A stretch of DNA of 64,000 nucleotides from Macrotis lagotis (taxonomy: Eukaryota > Chordata > Mammalia > Peramelemorphia > Peramelidae), in assembly GCF_037893015.1 (NCBI RefSeq), contig NC_133666.1, positions 563,049,468 to 563,113,467 of the forward strand, written 5' to 3'. The position numbers were made by a program, and so were the translations under genes. The number at the start of each line of letters is the position of its first letter. Within the stretch, counting starts at the first letter, position 1. This document shows, one piece after another, positions 46,897 through 57,299 of the stretch. The notes under the pieces are model-generated. The model did no database searches. It was not told the DNA's origin and saw nothing but the letters and a program-made list of their open reading frames with translations.

Positions 46897-47112
46897 TCGG
46901 CGGCCCCGCCCCCGGCCGGCCCCGCCTCCGGCCGGCCCCTCTCCCAGGTGGCCCCGCCCCCGGCCGGCCCCGCCCCCGCCGCGTCCTCGCCAGCCCCGCC
47001 CCGCCCCCGCCTGGCCCCGCCCCCGCCGCGTCCTCGCCGGCCCCGCCCCCGGCCGGCCCCGCTCCCAGGAGGCCCCGCCCCCGGCCGGCCCCGCCCCCGC
47101 CGCGTCCTCGGC
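46897..47112 (+). promoter_or_regulatory. GC-box array made of tandem-duplicated blocks
   Basis: About nine CCCCGCCCC (Sp/KLF) sites in about 215 bp. A 49-bp block starting CTCCCAGG and ending GCCGCGTCCTCG is present at 46941-46989 and again at 47062-47110 with about one mismatch. A third partial copy of the CCCCGCCCCCGCCGCGTCCTCG end lies at about 47016-47037. So the Sp-site array grew by tandem duplication. Confidence 0.8.
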
Positions 47113-47137
47113 CGCCCGGCCGCGCTTTCCGCAGGAG

Positions 47138-47147
47138 CTATTTTTAG
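47138..47147 (+). promoter_or_regulatory. Perfect MEF2-type site
   Basis: CTATTTTTAG fits YTAWWWWTAR exactly and reads as a consensus site on both strands. It is the only AT-rich decamer in a 700-bp GC-rich stretch, between the GC boxes and the putative exon. It could also serve as a TATA-like element. No functional evidence beyond sequence. Confidence 0.6.
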
Positions 47148-47293
47148 CCGCCCCGGGCGCCCTCCCCCTCCCCCCGCGGGCCGCGCCGCGTCCGGCCCGG
47201 CACTCCCCCCCGCGCCCCCGGGCCGCTGCGCCGGCGCCCCCCCTCCCGGCGGCTGTTGGTAGCGCCCGCACGGGGCCGGTCTGAGCACTGAGC

Positions 47294-47377
47294 ATGTGTG
47301 GACGCGCTCGGCGGTCTCCGCGGCGGGGGCGGAGCGGGCTGCGTCAGGCTGAGCCCATTCACGGGGCAGGGGCCTGA
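47294..47377 (+). CDS. Possible upstream ORF in the first exon
   Basis: ATG TGT GGA … TGA gives a 27-residue Arg/Gly-rich peptide starting MCGRARRSP. It is the only ATG before the donor in the putative exon and is closed well before it, so it could act as a translation-damping uORF if the transcript starts upstream. No conservation evidence is available here. Confidence 0.25.
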   Translation: MCGRARRSPRRGRSGLRQAEPIHGAGA

Positions 47378-47426
47378 AGGAGCGCAGGCAGCGCGCCGCG
47401 CTCCGCCTCAGCCGGCCGAGAGGGGC

Positions 47427-47515
47427 GCCGCCGCCGCCGCCGCCGCCGCCACCGCCTCCCTCCCGCCGCTGCCGCCGCCACCGCCTCCCTCCCGCCGCCG
47501 CCGCCGCCGCCGCCG
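47427..47515. repeat. GCC-repeat 5'UTR segment with 29-bp duplication
   Basis: (GCC)n runs at 47427-47450 and 47493-47515. Between them lies a 29-bp tandem duplication (47442-47469 and 47471-47498) with core GCCGCCGCCACCGCCTCCC. GCC-rich leaders form stable structure and are prone to length change. Confidence 0.85.
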
Positions 47516-47523
47516 ACCCGCAA

Positions 47524-47529
47524 GTAAGT
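47524..47529 (+). other. Splice donor candidate
   Basis: CAA|GTAAGTTT: the intron positions +1 to +6 match the consensus GTAAGT perfectly. Directly follows the GCC repeat. Confidence 0.6.
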
Positions 47530-48162
47530 TTCCCAGGTGGCCGGGTGGCGGGCGCGGGGCCGGCTTTGCGGCAGAGGCGGCGCGGCTGGCGGGCCGGGGG
47601 CCGGTGCCGCCCCCCGCGCCCCTGACACTTCCTCCGGGCGCGGGGGCCGGTGTGGCCGGGCCGGGGCGCCGAGGGGGCCGAGGGGCCGGGCAGCCGGGCA
47701 GGGTGGTCCAGGACGGGGGCGTCTGGACGGAGCCGGGGCAGGGGCAGCGGCAGCGGCAGCGGCGCGGGGGGAGGTCCGCCCCGGGCCGGTGCCAGGCTGG
47801 GACAGGTGCGCGGGGCAGCGCTGCGGGGGGAGCCCGGGGCCGGGCGCGGCTGCCCAGGGCGCCCGGGCGGGAGAGCCGGGACCCCGCGGGGCCCCGAGTG
47901 GGAACAGGGAGTGCAGGGGAGGGGGCCCGGCCGGCTGCCGGCGAGCGGGCAGACCCCGCCCCCCGCGCCGGGCCGGCGCTTGTTGAGCCCAGCCTCGGTG
48001 CTCCCGCTCCGGGGTGCCCGGAGCCGCTTGGCCGGGCTCGAGCCGCGCTCGCCCCGCATCCGCGGCGCGCTCAGGCTCGCTCCCTGCCTGTGAAGGAGGT
48101 GTCCGTGTGCCCGTTTGTAAAGGTGGTCTGTCACCCCCTCCCTGGACCCCCCAGCCGCGGAG

Positions 48163-48164
<2 letters not shown>

Positions 48165-48209
<45 letters not shown>

Positions 48210-48335
48210 TGTGTCTCTGTGTCTGTCTGTCTGTGTGTGTGTGTGTCTGTCTGTATGTGTGTGTGTCTCTGTGTGTCTGTGTGTGTGTGTGTCTGTGTGT
48301 GTGTGTGCGTGTCAGTGTGTCCGTGTGTCCGTGTG
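48165..48335. repeat. Long (GT)n microsatellite with CT variants
   Basis: About 170 bp of GT with GTCT, GTGTCT and GTAT interruptions, passing into a GTCC-rich end (48319-48343). It lies within the CpG island, in the putative first intron. Confidence 0.95.
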
Positions 48336-48619
48336 TCCGTGCCTGCGTGCGGCAGCGTGGTCCCCGGTTTCCAGCTCCAGGCCGGCTGGGCGCGGGGCCC
48401 CTCGAGTTGTGGGCCCGCGCGTGGCGGAGGTGGGACTCGGGTGTTGGCGAGGCGGGCCTCGGACCGTCCGGGCCATGGGCCCCGCGGCCCCCGCCTCCCC
48501 GGCTGCCCACGCCTGGAAGCGGCTCGTGCATCCCACTTGGGCGTTTGAATTAGGAAACGGCCGCTGTCTGGTCTTCCCCACAACCTTCCTGCTCCTCCGA
48601 GCGGCCCGGCAGCCTTGAC

Positions 48620-49550
48620 GTGACGGTGCTTTAAAGACCAGGCTTCCAGGGCTCGTCCCCCAGACCTTCCCAGGCTAGACGGAGGGACCATCACACCTAT
48701 GGTACCTACATACAGGTATTAGATGTGCTGACACAAGGGCAGTGCCCTACACCGATCCTGTTAGATTTGGCTCTATTCTTTCGGTGCCAAGGCCTTCTGT
48801 TTCTCTTCTTTACCTCCCCCCTCCCAAAGAATCCCCAAATTTGGCACAATAATTTTCACTTAGAAGCTTTTATACCTAGTAAAGCTCTTCCAGATGGCTA
48901 GTGACCTTCCTCCAGAATTCAAGGAAGCGTGCTGTAAGAAAGCTCATCATTGAAATGTGGTGTGAGTAGTATTTCTACTATATAGTGTATTAGGTATTAG
49001 CTAGAGTGTTCCCTTCTGGACTCTACCTTTGAAGAAGAATGTTTGCAAGCTGATGGAAGACTTGAAGATCAGATCATTTGAAGACTGGTTTATGTTTAGC
49101 AGGGATACATATGGTGGCAGTCTCAAAACATGCGAAGCTTCAGAGAGGCGGAACAAGGTATAGTTGAAAAGTTGCATGGGGATACATGGAGACTCAGGGA
49201 AGAATCTTTAGACCCTTTGAAAACAGAATGGCTTAACTCTGAGATAGCACACTCATCATAGAAAGTGCAGTTCTTTTTTAACCATTTATCAAGGATACTG
49301 TGGCATGTATTGCGGTATTTTTTTCAAGGTGAAGCTAAATGGCACATTCCTTTTTTTCTTTTAAGAATCTGATTTGGTATCATTGAAGAAACTCTGATTT
49401 CAATTTTTGTGCCTGTTTTTACTCCCACTGCTCCCAGATTTTTCAAAAAATAATAGCAACAACAAAAACTATACATCTATGTCTCCTCCTGTTTTAGGCT
49501 TCAGGATGACATATGAAATGAATGCTTGTATCAGATAAAAGTGAGAGGCA
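48620..49550. other. Start of putative first intron, no feature seen
   Basis: Base composition falls back to AT-rich outside the island. No exon, RNA gene or named repeat recognised. Confidence 0.4.
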
Positions 49551-49551
49551 A

Positions 49552-49695
49552 CTCAGCTTAATAGAGGGCTGACCATGGAATCAGGGAACCTTGGGTTCTA
49601 GTTCCAAATGTAATATATATGACTATGTGGTCTTGGACAAGTCATTTAACTTCTCAATAACCTAGACAACTTTATAAGACCATAATTAATAGATG
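49552..49695 (+). mobile_element. CORE-SINE (MIR-like), sense
   Basis: TTAATAGAGGGCTGACCATGG, AATCAGGGAACCTTGGGTTC, TGGTCTTGGACAAGTCATTT and CCTAGACAACTTTATAAGAC match a common marsupial MIR-like SINE. Confidence 0.7.
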
Positions 49696-50159
49696 AATTT
49701 CATTATTTGTAGCCAGCAATCAGATCTCTCTTCCTCCCTACAGTTAAAAAAACAGCAGCAACAAATCAAATGGAACCAAAATTTAGTAACCTAAAACTTT
49801 TTAAAAATTTTTATTTGTGATTTGCTTAATTGAGAAAACAAACTTGTAAAATGCACAATTGCAAATTTAATTGATATTAAATCCTAATAGGTTATTTCCC
49901 AGCTCACAGAATTTTTCCCTATTTTTAAGAGAAGACCTGATGTTGGAAATATTTCACTTGAATGACTCATTGCTATTTATTTTAATGTTCTTTCTTAAGG
50001 TCTTGATGTTTCTTCAAAGTCTTTGGAACTTTCATTTGTTGCTGGGGCAGTGGTAGGTAGGTAGCTCCTATAACTTTTGTTTTTTGAAAGTAATATTACA
50101 ATCCAGTATTTCTTTGTGAATCTGTCTTATGTGTTTTGGTGTGTCTGTTCTTTTTGCAC

Positions 50160-50285
50160 ATGAGTGATGCTTTCTGTGTGACCCAGGGTAAGACTTCAAC
50201 TTGTCTGCCTTCAGTTGCCTTATCTGTAAATTGAAGGGATTGAATCATCTGTTTTTTGAATCTATGATACTAATGTTAGCTTTAC
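50160..50285 (+). mobile_element. MIR SINE 3' part
   Basis: TGTGTGACCCAGGGTAAGAC, CTTCAGTTGCCTTATCTGTA and GAAGGGATTGAATCATCTG in MIR order. Confidence 0.65.
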
Positions 50286-50329
50286 ATTCTAGCCAAAATA
50301 AATTGCTTATGGCTACCCAGCCATGTGTT

Positions 50330-50500
50330 TCATATTTCCTCCTTCTACATACAGTCTGAACTATACATACGGACCAAACTCCCTGTCCCATATCCCAGAT
50401 CCCACCTTTTATGATCTTTAAGGTTCAACTCCATGCTTTAAATCCTTCATAGTGAATTCTCCTGTTGTCCTAATGCCCTTCCTCACAATCTTCTAACATT
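50330..50500 (+). mobile_element. L2 LINE fragment
   Basis: TTTAAGGTTCAACTCCATGC, then AATCCTTCATAGTGAATTC and TAATGCCCTTCCTCACAATC resemble the L2 AAGGCTCAGCTCAAATGCC…GAAGCCTTCCC section. Weak but ordered. Confidence 0.45.
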
Positions 50501-50504
50501 GCTG

Positions 50505-53335
50505 GGATATCAGCGGAGCATGTGGGCATCCCATTTGTTACTCAACACATGTTCCAGATGATTGGCTCACCTTCTTTCCTAAAATCTTTTGCCTTTGGCA
50601 CTGCTTCTGATCTTCAGTTCTCATTGTGTTGGGGTTTTTTTATGCTCACTATGTATCTCTTCATTGCCCTCTTGAAGGGCAATTTTAATTTTTCAGAAAC
50701 TCAGAACCATAAAGGATGGGCCTTTTCTAGTGGAAAGTTGGGGGTCATTGAAAGCCTCGAAATGCAATTCAGCCACCTGCTCTCATTCTTCCCTCAAGGC
50801 CCAGTTGCTCATGCTTTCACAGTGTTTGTAATGTGGGCTGCAAATATAATTTCATAAATAAGAAGCTTCATCCTCTAGGTTTGCACTTTGTGAGTAGTTC
50901 AAAATATTTTGAATAATCATGGATTTCATTTATGAGTACCTGCTGAGTTCCAGGGCTTGACCCAATCCCCCTAACATTGCTGTCAGAGACATCTGAAAGG
51001 ACCCTTCTTCCCTTTGAACTCATAGCTGGATGCCTTCCGTGAGAATAGCAGACAAATTGGATGAGCATGTTTCTCTCTTATATCTTAACTTCATTTAATA
51101 TTAATCAGCAGAAAGTCACAGCTCTTGTTATGGGTTTTCAAGGAACCTTGCTCATATGCTCTGAGCATATGAATGGAAGATAAATTTTGGAAGTTGGAGC
51201 TATCAAGTCGTATATTCTTTTTTAGTCATCAAGGAATAAGCACTGTGGGATCATATATTCTCTATACCTTTCAGTAAATCATATTATTGTAAAGATGTTA
51301 TCTTTTATAGAATACATCTATGAATAACCTGCCTCTTCCCTTCACATTCCTATACCAAGGATACTGACAATATAGATACAATTATTTTTATACAGATCTT
51401 TTTTTTTTAATAGTTGGAGAAATTAAGAAGTTATCGATTTTTTAACTCATAACTTATGGCTATTTTTAAACCACATTTTTTTTTATACTTTTGTTACTCT
51501 CTCAGTTTTCACGTGTACCTTGAGAATTGATCCTTCAACTCCTTGACAGTTGTTTTACATCTAACACAAAACAGATTTGTGCATACTTAATCTGGTTCAG
51601 CTGCTCTTTCTATTTTCTTCACAATACTATTTCTTCTTCATAAAACACATCCGGGACCATCATGTTACAATCTAAATGTGATGGGTCTACTCTTATTTAT
51701 TAAGAAAACATTATTATAAAAATCTGGGTCACTTTTTTATATTTCAAGTGTATGTTAATTTTTGTACAGTTCTATCTTAAACCATTCTCAGGATGATCAG
51801 CCTTAATTGAATTTCTCTATAATCTTATTTTTCCAGATACAGATTTTTACATTTTGAGACTATATTGCCCATTTTCTTCCCCCATCTTCCTTTGTAATAT
51901 TTTCCCAAATTAGTTTATATTCTAAACTACTATTACCCATAGCTGCCATCTTTTCTCTACTTGGCAAGAAGATTAAGTATTTTCTAAGTGAAGTTTTGGT
52001 ATCTTTGTTGTAGTGATTGATTTCTCCTAAGCTTCCTTAGGAAAAGTGGTATTCTGTGGCAATTTCTGTTCTTTTATTTAAGTATTAATTCTTCTTTTTA
52101 GCATTACTATCATGTTTATAAATAGCTCATATTGGAACTATCTAAATGCCCTCAGTAGCTTTTAATTTTTCTAGTTAAATATTGGTTTTTACCTTGTTTT
52201 ACAAGTCAGTGGCAGTTGATTCAGAAATGGCTCTCATATCAGTAACTAGTCTTTCTTGTATATTAAAATTTCATCTATTTTCTTTTGTGTTATTACTCAA
52301 TGCTAACCATGAGCCTGTACAAGTTGACGATTCTGAAAGAAAATATTTATGATAAATGGACATGAGGCTTCTGTGAAGTAACAAGACTTTGACTTCTATT
52401 TTTTTTAGCCCTATTTTCCAATGTTTTCTTCTGTGTTCTATTTTTGCCTTCCTTTCCATTGCAGTAATTGAATATTAAATTTAGCAACCTGAAGTCTCTC
52501 TTTTTTTTTAAATTTGGATTTAACTCGGAGGGGTTCATAAAGTGTTCATCACGTAAACATTTTATATTTCTTCATCCTCTGCAACTTATTTTGGCACAGA
52601 AGCTGCAATTATCTTCAGAAAGCTGTTTCTTTTTGCCTTGGCATAAACAATAAAAACATCTTCTTAAATGGCCTCCTTTAAGGTGACCTACAAACAATTC
52701 TTTCATTTAATTGTCTTCCGACTTCATTCATAGCAAGAATATCAAGATTGATATGATTCATTTATTATTGTGTATCGACTTGTTTATCTAGGGTGAAGGA
52801 TCTTATGATTGTAATGTGATTTAATATTCATAGGTGGCCTCAAAACTGTGATTTGTAACACCCTCTAGTCTTCCTTCTTCTATGTCACTCTGCCACTAGA
52901 GAAGCCGCTAAGGGCCACAGAACACCATGAACCATTTTGTCTTTTTCTTTATTTTATAGATTGCTACAGCAAAATGAACTCATTACTATGGAACCAGCTT
53001 ACTAATAATGACCCTCTATCTCTTTACCTAGGCTGGTTCTGGGAATGCTGCCTTCTTCTTTAGCTGGTACTAAACATATTTTAAGTGTTCTGATGCACTT
53101 ACCAGTACTTGAATATCAACACCTGCCAATGTTTGCTCTCCTTTGAAGAAGCTTTTGAGAACCCAGAATCCATACAACTGAAGTATTGAAATGGGACTTT
53201 TTCAGAGATACAGAGACAAATCAAATCATATGCTTGGCCCTATGTCCTTGTTGCCATGGCACTTAACAATAAAAGGTTTTATATTTGGGGCAGAAGGCAG
53301 TGCCTCTATAATTAACTAGTAGTGTAAGAAATGTT
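50505..53335. other. Unassigned intron-like stretch
   Basis: No exon, RNA gene or named repeat recognised. The 111-codon frame at 50522-50857 is Phe/Leu-rich with no domain or matching splice sites. AT-rich throughout with ordinary short homopolymers. Confidence 0.4.
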
Positions 53336-53400
53336 TTGAGAGATTGAGGGTGATTTTCACAGTATATAGTAAGTGCTTAATAAATGCATATCGCCTGGCA
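53335..53400 (+). mobile_element. L2/MIR-like 3' tail fragment
   Basis: CACAGTATATAGTAAGTGC and TTAATAAATGCATATCGCC resemble the terminal AGTAGGTGCTTAATAAATGC. Very short. Confidence 0.4.
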
Positions 53401-53879
53401 AAATGACAAAATGTTGGACATTTTTCACAGGTACTCAAAAACAGTCTGAAGTTTGAGATTTTAGAGAAGGACATAATTATTGTATTTTGCTTTGTTAATC
53501 TGTACAGCAGAGAAAAAAGCATGAATGCTCTTATTAAGTAGTTCTGTTTTACAAGACAGAAAGATTATGTTGCATTTATTCTCAGAGGTGAAAGGCAACA
53601 TAAATAAATGTTTTATACAGTGAAAGGTTGGATGGAATCAAGGAAAATGTTAGAGAACATTAAAAACATAAATACTTATTAGATTCCCCATAAAATCCTA
53701 CAAAATTAGAGAGTATTTCTAGAAGTCTGCAGAAGAATGTTAAAGATGCTGAGTAATTTTCATGTGCTTTGTTTCCATTTTAATTTGACAGCACAACACA
53801 TATTGGAAACAAGCCTTACTAGCCTATAGCACAGCAATGAATTCACTGGAAAGAAAGGACAATAGAATAAGTTCAGCAT

Positions 53880-54045
53880 GTAATAAGATCTCTGTACTAT
53901 TCTTATGCCACCTCTTTGCAGAGAGCTCTAAGCACTTTATAAGAAAAAGATTAAAGATCTGTTTTATAGATGAGGAAATTGAAGCCCAAAGAGTCAGTTC
54001 AAGGAAGAAGAAAAGGAGGGACCGGGAGCCAGATTTTCTAACTCC
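53880..54045 (-). mobile_element. MIR SINE, antisense
   Basis: GAGCTCTAAGCACTTTATAAG, TATAGATGAGGAAATTGAAGC and CCAGATTTTCTAACTCC follow antisense MIR. Confidence 0.65.
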
Positions 54046-54059
54046 TAACTACATTTAGT

Positions 54060-54300
54060 TGTTTCTTCCCGTTTAGTCATGTCAATTGTGTCAGACTCTT
54101 TGTGTTTTCTTGTCAAAGATACTGTACTGATTTTCCCTTTCCTTCAGTTCATTTTACAGTCAAAGAAATGGGGGCAAGCAGGGTTAAGTGACTTGCCCAG
54201 GGTCACATAGTTAGTAAATGTCTAAAGCCAGTTTTAAATTAGGTCTTCCTGCCTCCAGCCCTGGTGTTTTATCTACTGTGTAACCCAGCTTACCAGGACC
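54060..54300 (-). mobile_element. Mar1-type CORE-SINE with RTE-like tail, antisense
   Basis: AGTCATGTCAATTGTGTCAG, TTTTCTTGTCAAAGATACTG, GGTTAAGTGACTTGCCCAGGG, ATTAGGTCTTCCTGCCTCC and TATCTACTGTGTAACCCAGC. Nearly full length, abutting the MIR. Confidence 0.8.
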
Positions 54301-54914
54301 GTGCCCGTTTAGATTGTTATTACATACTTCTCTAACCTAGGAAGAAATCACCTTAAGTTTGACTGATAGGAAACAGGTCCAGAGAGATTGAAGTGACTAT
54401 GGCGATGTTTCTGCTTCCTCTGTGGACTTATGAGCAAGTATCTTGTGACTCCTCCATGAAGTGGTATCTTTATTGACACTCTTAAAAATTATGAATCATA
54501 TAAAATAGAGCTGTGCCTCAAAGGTCCCTTAAGCCAAACCATTCCTAGGAAAAGAATCACTTCTCTGAGATGCTTGGCAAATGATCATATCTTTTTCTTT
54601 CTAATAATCAAGCATTTTAATTCTGGTTGTTCCTTTGCCTCAGTAACAATAATGCTAGTTAAAATGTGATGCTTTATTTAACTCTTCTGTTTTTTTCAAC
54701 TCCTTTCTGCTTCTAAGGGGAGACAAAATAATCTTCGGCAAGGTATTAATATGTGACATCTCTGAAACAATTTCAGATTACCTTCTGGATCTGTCCACTG
54801 TTACAGCCTGCTGAGAGCTTAAATCTAAACTGAGCTTATACTTTTACTAATATTTTTCTTCAGTTTTTAGTTTTGTTACAGTTATTATTGCCATCACTAT
54901 TCAGTTAGTCTACT

Positions 54915-55215
54915 TTGTTCCAGACTTTAGAGTTATCTTTGGCTCTGCTTTCTCTTTCTCCTCTCATATCCAATTATTTACTAAGTCCTCTTGATTCTAC
55001 AAGACTCTCATATCTGTCTTTTTCTTTCTTTATTCATAAAGAATTTATTTATTCTTCACCATAATATATTAATATCTATTTGTTTTTAACCCAGGACCCT
55101 TGCTCTAATTGCCTTCTGTTTCTTGATTATCAAACTTGTCTTATTTATCCATCCACTCCTAATGTGTTTTTTATAAACCAGAGCCAAATAAATTTAATGA
55201 ATTTTTTTTATAATA
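54915..55215 (+). mobile_element. L2 LINE ORF fragment
   Basis: GTTATCTTTGGCTCTGCTTTC, CATATCCAATTATTTACTAAG and TCCTCTTGATTCTACAAGAC match the L2 CTTGGGGTCATCTTTGACTC…ATCCAATCTGTTGCCAAGTCC section. Confidence 0.6.
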
Positions 55216-55219
55216 TAAA

Positions 55220-55665
55220 GTCTGGCAATGATATCTATTTATAGTTTCTTTATTATTTTACTTGAGATTTTAGACCTGTGCTCCTCCAAATCTATTTTAT
55301 TATCTTACCTACTTCTAAATTATAGCCATTCAGTAATAGCATTAAGTCTGGAAATCAGTTTTTGTCATTTTTATTTTATCAGCACAACTCAACTACAGGC
55401 TTTTTTTAAAAATACTATTGAGTATTTTATAGTGGTATTTATAAGTAAGTTAACTTCCACTTGTAACTATTTGGATTAAATTTATCTTATTTTTCTTCTT
55501 GGCTTTTTTTAGTACTGTATAAAACTATCGATGATTGTTGTGGACTTAACATATATCATCCTACAGATTTGCTGTAACTTTTACTCATCTCAATAATTTA
55601 CACTATACTGTGATCTGCAAATAGAGATAGTTTTATTTTCCCCTTAACTTATATGTTCTTTTGTA
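55220..55665 (-). mobile_element. Old L1/HAL1-like ORF2 fragment, antisense
   Basis: TTTTATAGTGGTATTTATAAG, TTGCTGTAACTTTTACTCATC, GTGATCTGCAAATAGAGATAG and TTTTATTTTCCCCTTAAC are antisense reverse transcriptase text. The ATCTGCAAATAGAGATAG phrase covers the catalytic DDM region of L1. Confidence 0.6.
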
Positions 55666-55677
55666 TTTGTGTATGTG

Positions 55678-55708
55678 TGCATGTGTGTGTGTGTGTGTGT
55701 GTGTGTAT
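55678..55708. repeat. (GT)n microsatellite
   Basis: About 13 GT units following a TATG-rich lead. Confidence 0.85.
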
Positions 55709-55709
55709 G

Positions 55710-56215
55710 TGGGTATGTATTTCTTCTTACTAGTTTATAAGTTCTGCAAAGGCAAAAACAATGTTTTAACTAAACTTTTTAATCCCTTCTAGCACAGAGG
55801 ACATTTCTATCTGCAGAGTCTATTCTTAATAAGTGGTTGTTAAGTTGTATTATTCATATCTCTGTTGTCTTTTTTTCCTTGCAGTTAAATGATCCTACTA
55901 CAATGACATACTACTGTATATAATTGGAATAATGATGAGACCTTAGACAATTAGACTGCTGTGTATAAGGCTTTATGCTACACTCATGGAAAGGAAAAGA
56001 AATTTAATTACTATTCAAAACACTAACTAATGTTTGGAATCCAGATATATATCATGTGTCTAAATTCATGCAGTGATGAACTATAGAATTATAATAACTT
56101 TACAGTTGTGAGCTTTCTTGAATAACTTGTATTCTAAAACCAGACTGAAAATCTGCTTTCACCAAAATACTACGTTCATTCAAACCATGGATTTAGCACA
56201 AGGATTAAAACTTCA
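55710..56215. other. Unassigned stretch
   Basis: A short L2-like phrase (TCTTCTTACTAGTTTATAAG … GCACAGAGGACATTTC) lies at 55720-55850. Nothing else seen. Confidence 0.35.
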
Positions 56216-56218
56216 TTG

Positions 56219-56365
56219 AGGGACCCCTAGGTGGCACAGTGGATAGTGCTATGGTCCTGGAGTCAGGAGGACCTGAGTTCAAATTTGGCCTCAGACACTT
56301 AATTGCCTGTGTGACCTTGGGCAAGTCACTTAATCGTACTGCCTTAAATAAATAAAAATTAAAAA
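56219..56365 (+). mobile_element. WSINE1-type SINE
   Basis: GGGACCCCTAGGTGGCACAG, GGTCCTGGAGTCAGGAGGACC, CAGACACTTAATTGCCTGTG (core slightly shortened) and TGCCTTAAATAAATAAAAATT. Imperfect flanks AAAACTTCATTGA and AAATTTCAATGGA. Confidence 0.9.
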
Positions 56366-57169
56366 AAATTTCAATGGAAGAGTACCAGAAAGAAGGGAGA
56401 AAAGAAAATGAGGGGGGATAATAATCTCTGTAGCTCTTAACAGGATGGAGCAAATGCTTTAATTCCTTGTTCAGAAAATTTTTGTTTATTTGTTTTGTTT
56501 TGTGACTGAGTCTCCCTAGCTTGCCCAGATTAGAAATGTAGTGACCACTCAGAGGTCTGACTTCGTCACAAATCATCTGGGAAATATTGACTCTTCTCTG
56601 TTCCCATCTTGGACTTGTTCCAACCCCTGCACCCCAACTTGCAGCTGGGGAAGGAGGAGGGGCTGGACAGCCCCAAGCTCCTAAGTTCAAAAGATCTCAA
56701 AACTTCAACCTCTCTGTTATCTTGGAAGGGTCTTTATTTTATTTTCTTTCTTTTTAAAAAATTTATTTTATTTTATTTTATTTCTGAGAAGGGCAAAGAT
56801 AATTGCATCCTAACCATGCTGTCTATTCTTCTCTCTCTACATTTAATTCAGGGATTTGGAATTAGTATCAAGGTGTCAGAAATGGCAATAGATGTATTTC
56901 ATTAGCAGATGTAGTTTTAACAATAAACCGTTTCTCACTTATTAAGACTATTTAGAAAATGCCAAACTCCAATCATGTGTGCAACAAATAAAATTCTTGA
57001 CCTTTCAATTGAACGATTTCTTTTTCAAATGAGTCAGTACAAGATTCCAAGTTTAGGTGAGAGTACCTGATGGTCAGGTTTTTTGGGATTTTGAGATAAG
57101 AGGTTTGGAAAATATTCAAGGGCTGTCTTTTCAGGCACTTTTAGTTGGTTTAATCAGATCTGAAAATTC

Positions 57170-57286
57170 AGGGCCGCTAGGTGGTGCAGTGGCTCGAGCA
57201 CTGGCCCTGGAGTCAGGAGTACCTGAGTTCAAATCTGGCCTCAGACGCTTAATAATTACCTAACTGTGTGGCCTTGGGCAAAAAAA
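57170..57286 (+). mobile_element. WSINE1-type SINE, 3' shortened
   Basis: GGGCCGCTAGGTGGTGCAG, CTGGCCCTGGAGTCAGGAG, CAGACGCTTAATAATTACC, then GTGGCCTTGGGC directly followed by an A-run. The CACTTAACCCCATTGCC part is missing. An 8-bp direct repeat GAAAATTC lies at 57162-57169 and 57287-57294. Confidence 0.9.
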
Positions 57287-57299
57287 GAAAATTCCCTGG

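Larger units (their letters stand above)
47240..47523 (+). other. Probable non-coding first exon (5'UTR)
   Basis: The start is a guess, between the MEF2-type site and the ATG at 47294. The end is set by a strong donor, CGCAA|GTAAGT, at 47523/47524. The exon has one ATG (47294), whose 27-codon frame stops at 47375-47377, so no long protein starts here. Its last 95 bp are GCC repeats. A GC box (GGGGGCGGAGC, near 47325) lies inside. The gene is unknown; coding exons would be further + strand, outside the window or not recognisable. An alternative is a divergent promoter with transcription to the left. Confidence 0.5.
46540..48620. promoter_or_regulatory. Large CpG island promoter
   Basis: About 2 kb with very high G+C and abundant CpG, against AT-rich sequence on both sides. 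The boundary begins near GCGTGCGTGCGCGCGCGCGAG (46527-46547) and ends near 48620. It holds about nine GC boxes, a MEF2 site, a likely first exon and a splice donor. This is the usual form of a vertebrate housekeeping or developmental promoter. The gene is not recognised. Long open frames on both strands (up to 559 codons antisense) come from stop-codon scarcity in GC-rich DNA and show no domains. Confidence 0.9.

Noticed and set aside
46455-48134. 559-codon antisense frame and other long frames on both strands of the CpG island
   Set aside because: Stop codons are scarce in such GC-rich DNA. The translations are Arg/Gly/Pro/Ala-rich without any domain, and overlapping long frames exist in nearly every phase.
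47298-48548. 416-codon sense frame across the putative exon, donor and GT tract
   Set aside because: It crosses the strong donor at 47524 and encodes a Cys/Val run from the GT microsatellite. No conserved domain.
50522-50857. 111-codon sense frame as a candidate exon
   Set aside because: No domain, no matching splice-site pair, and a random hydrophobic composition.
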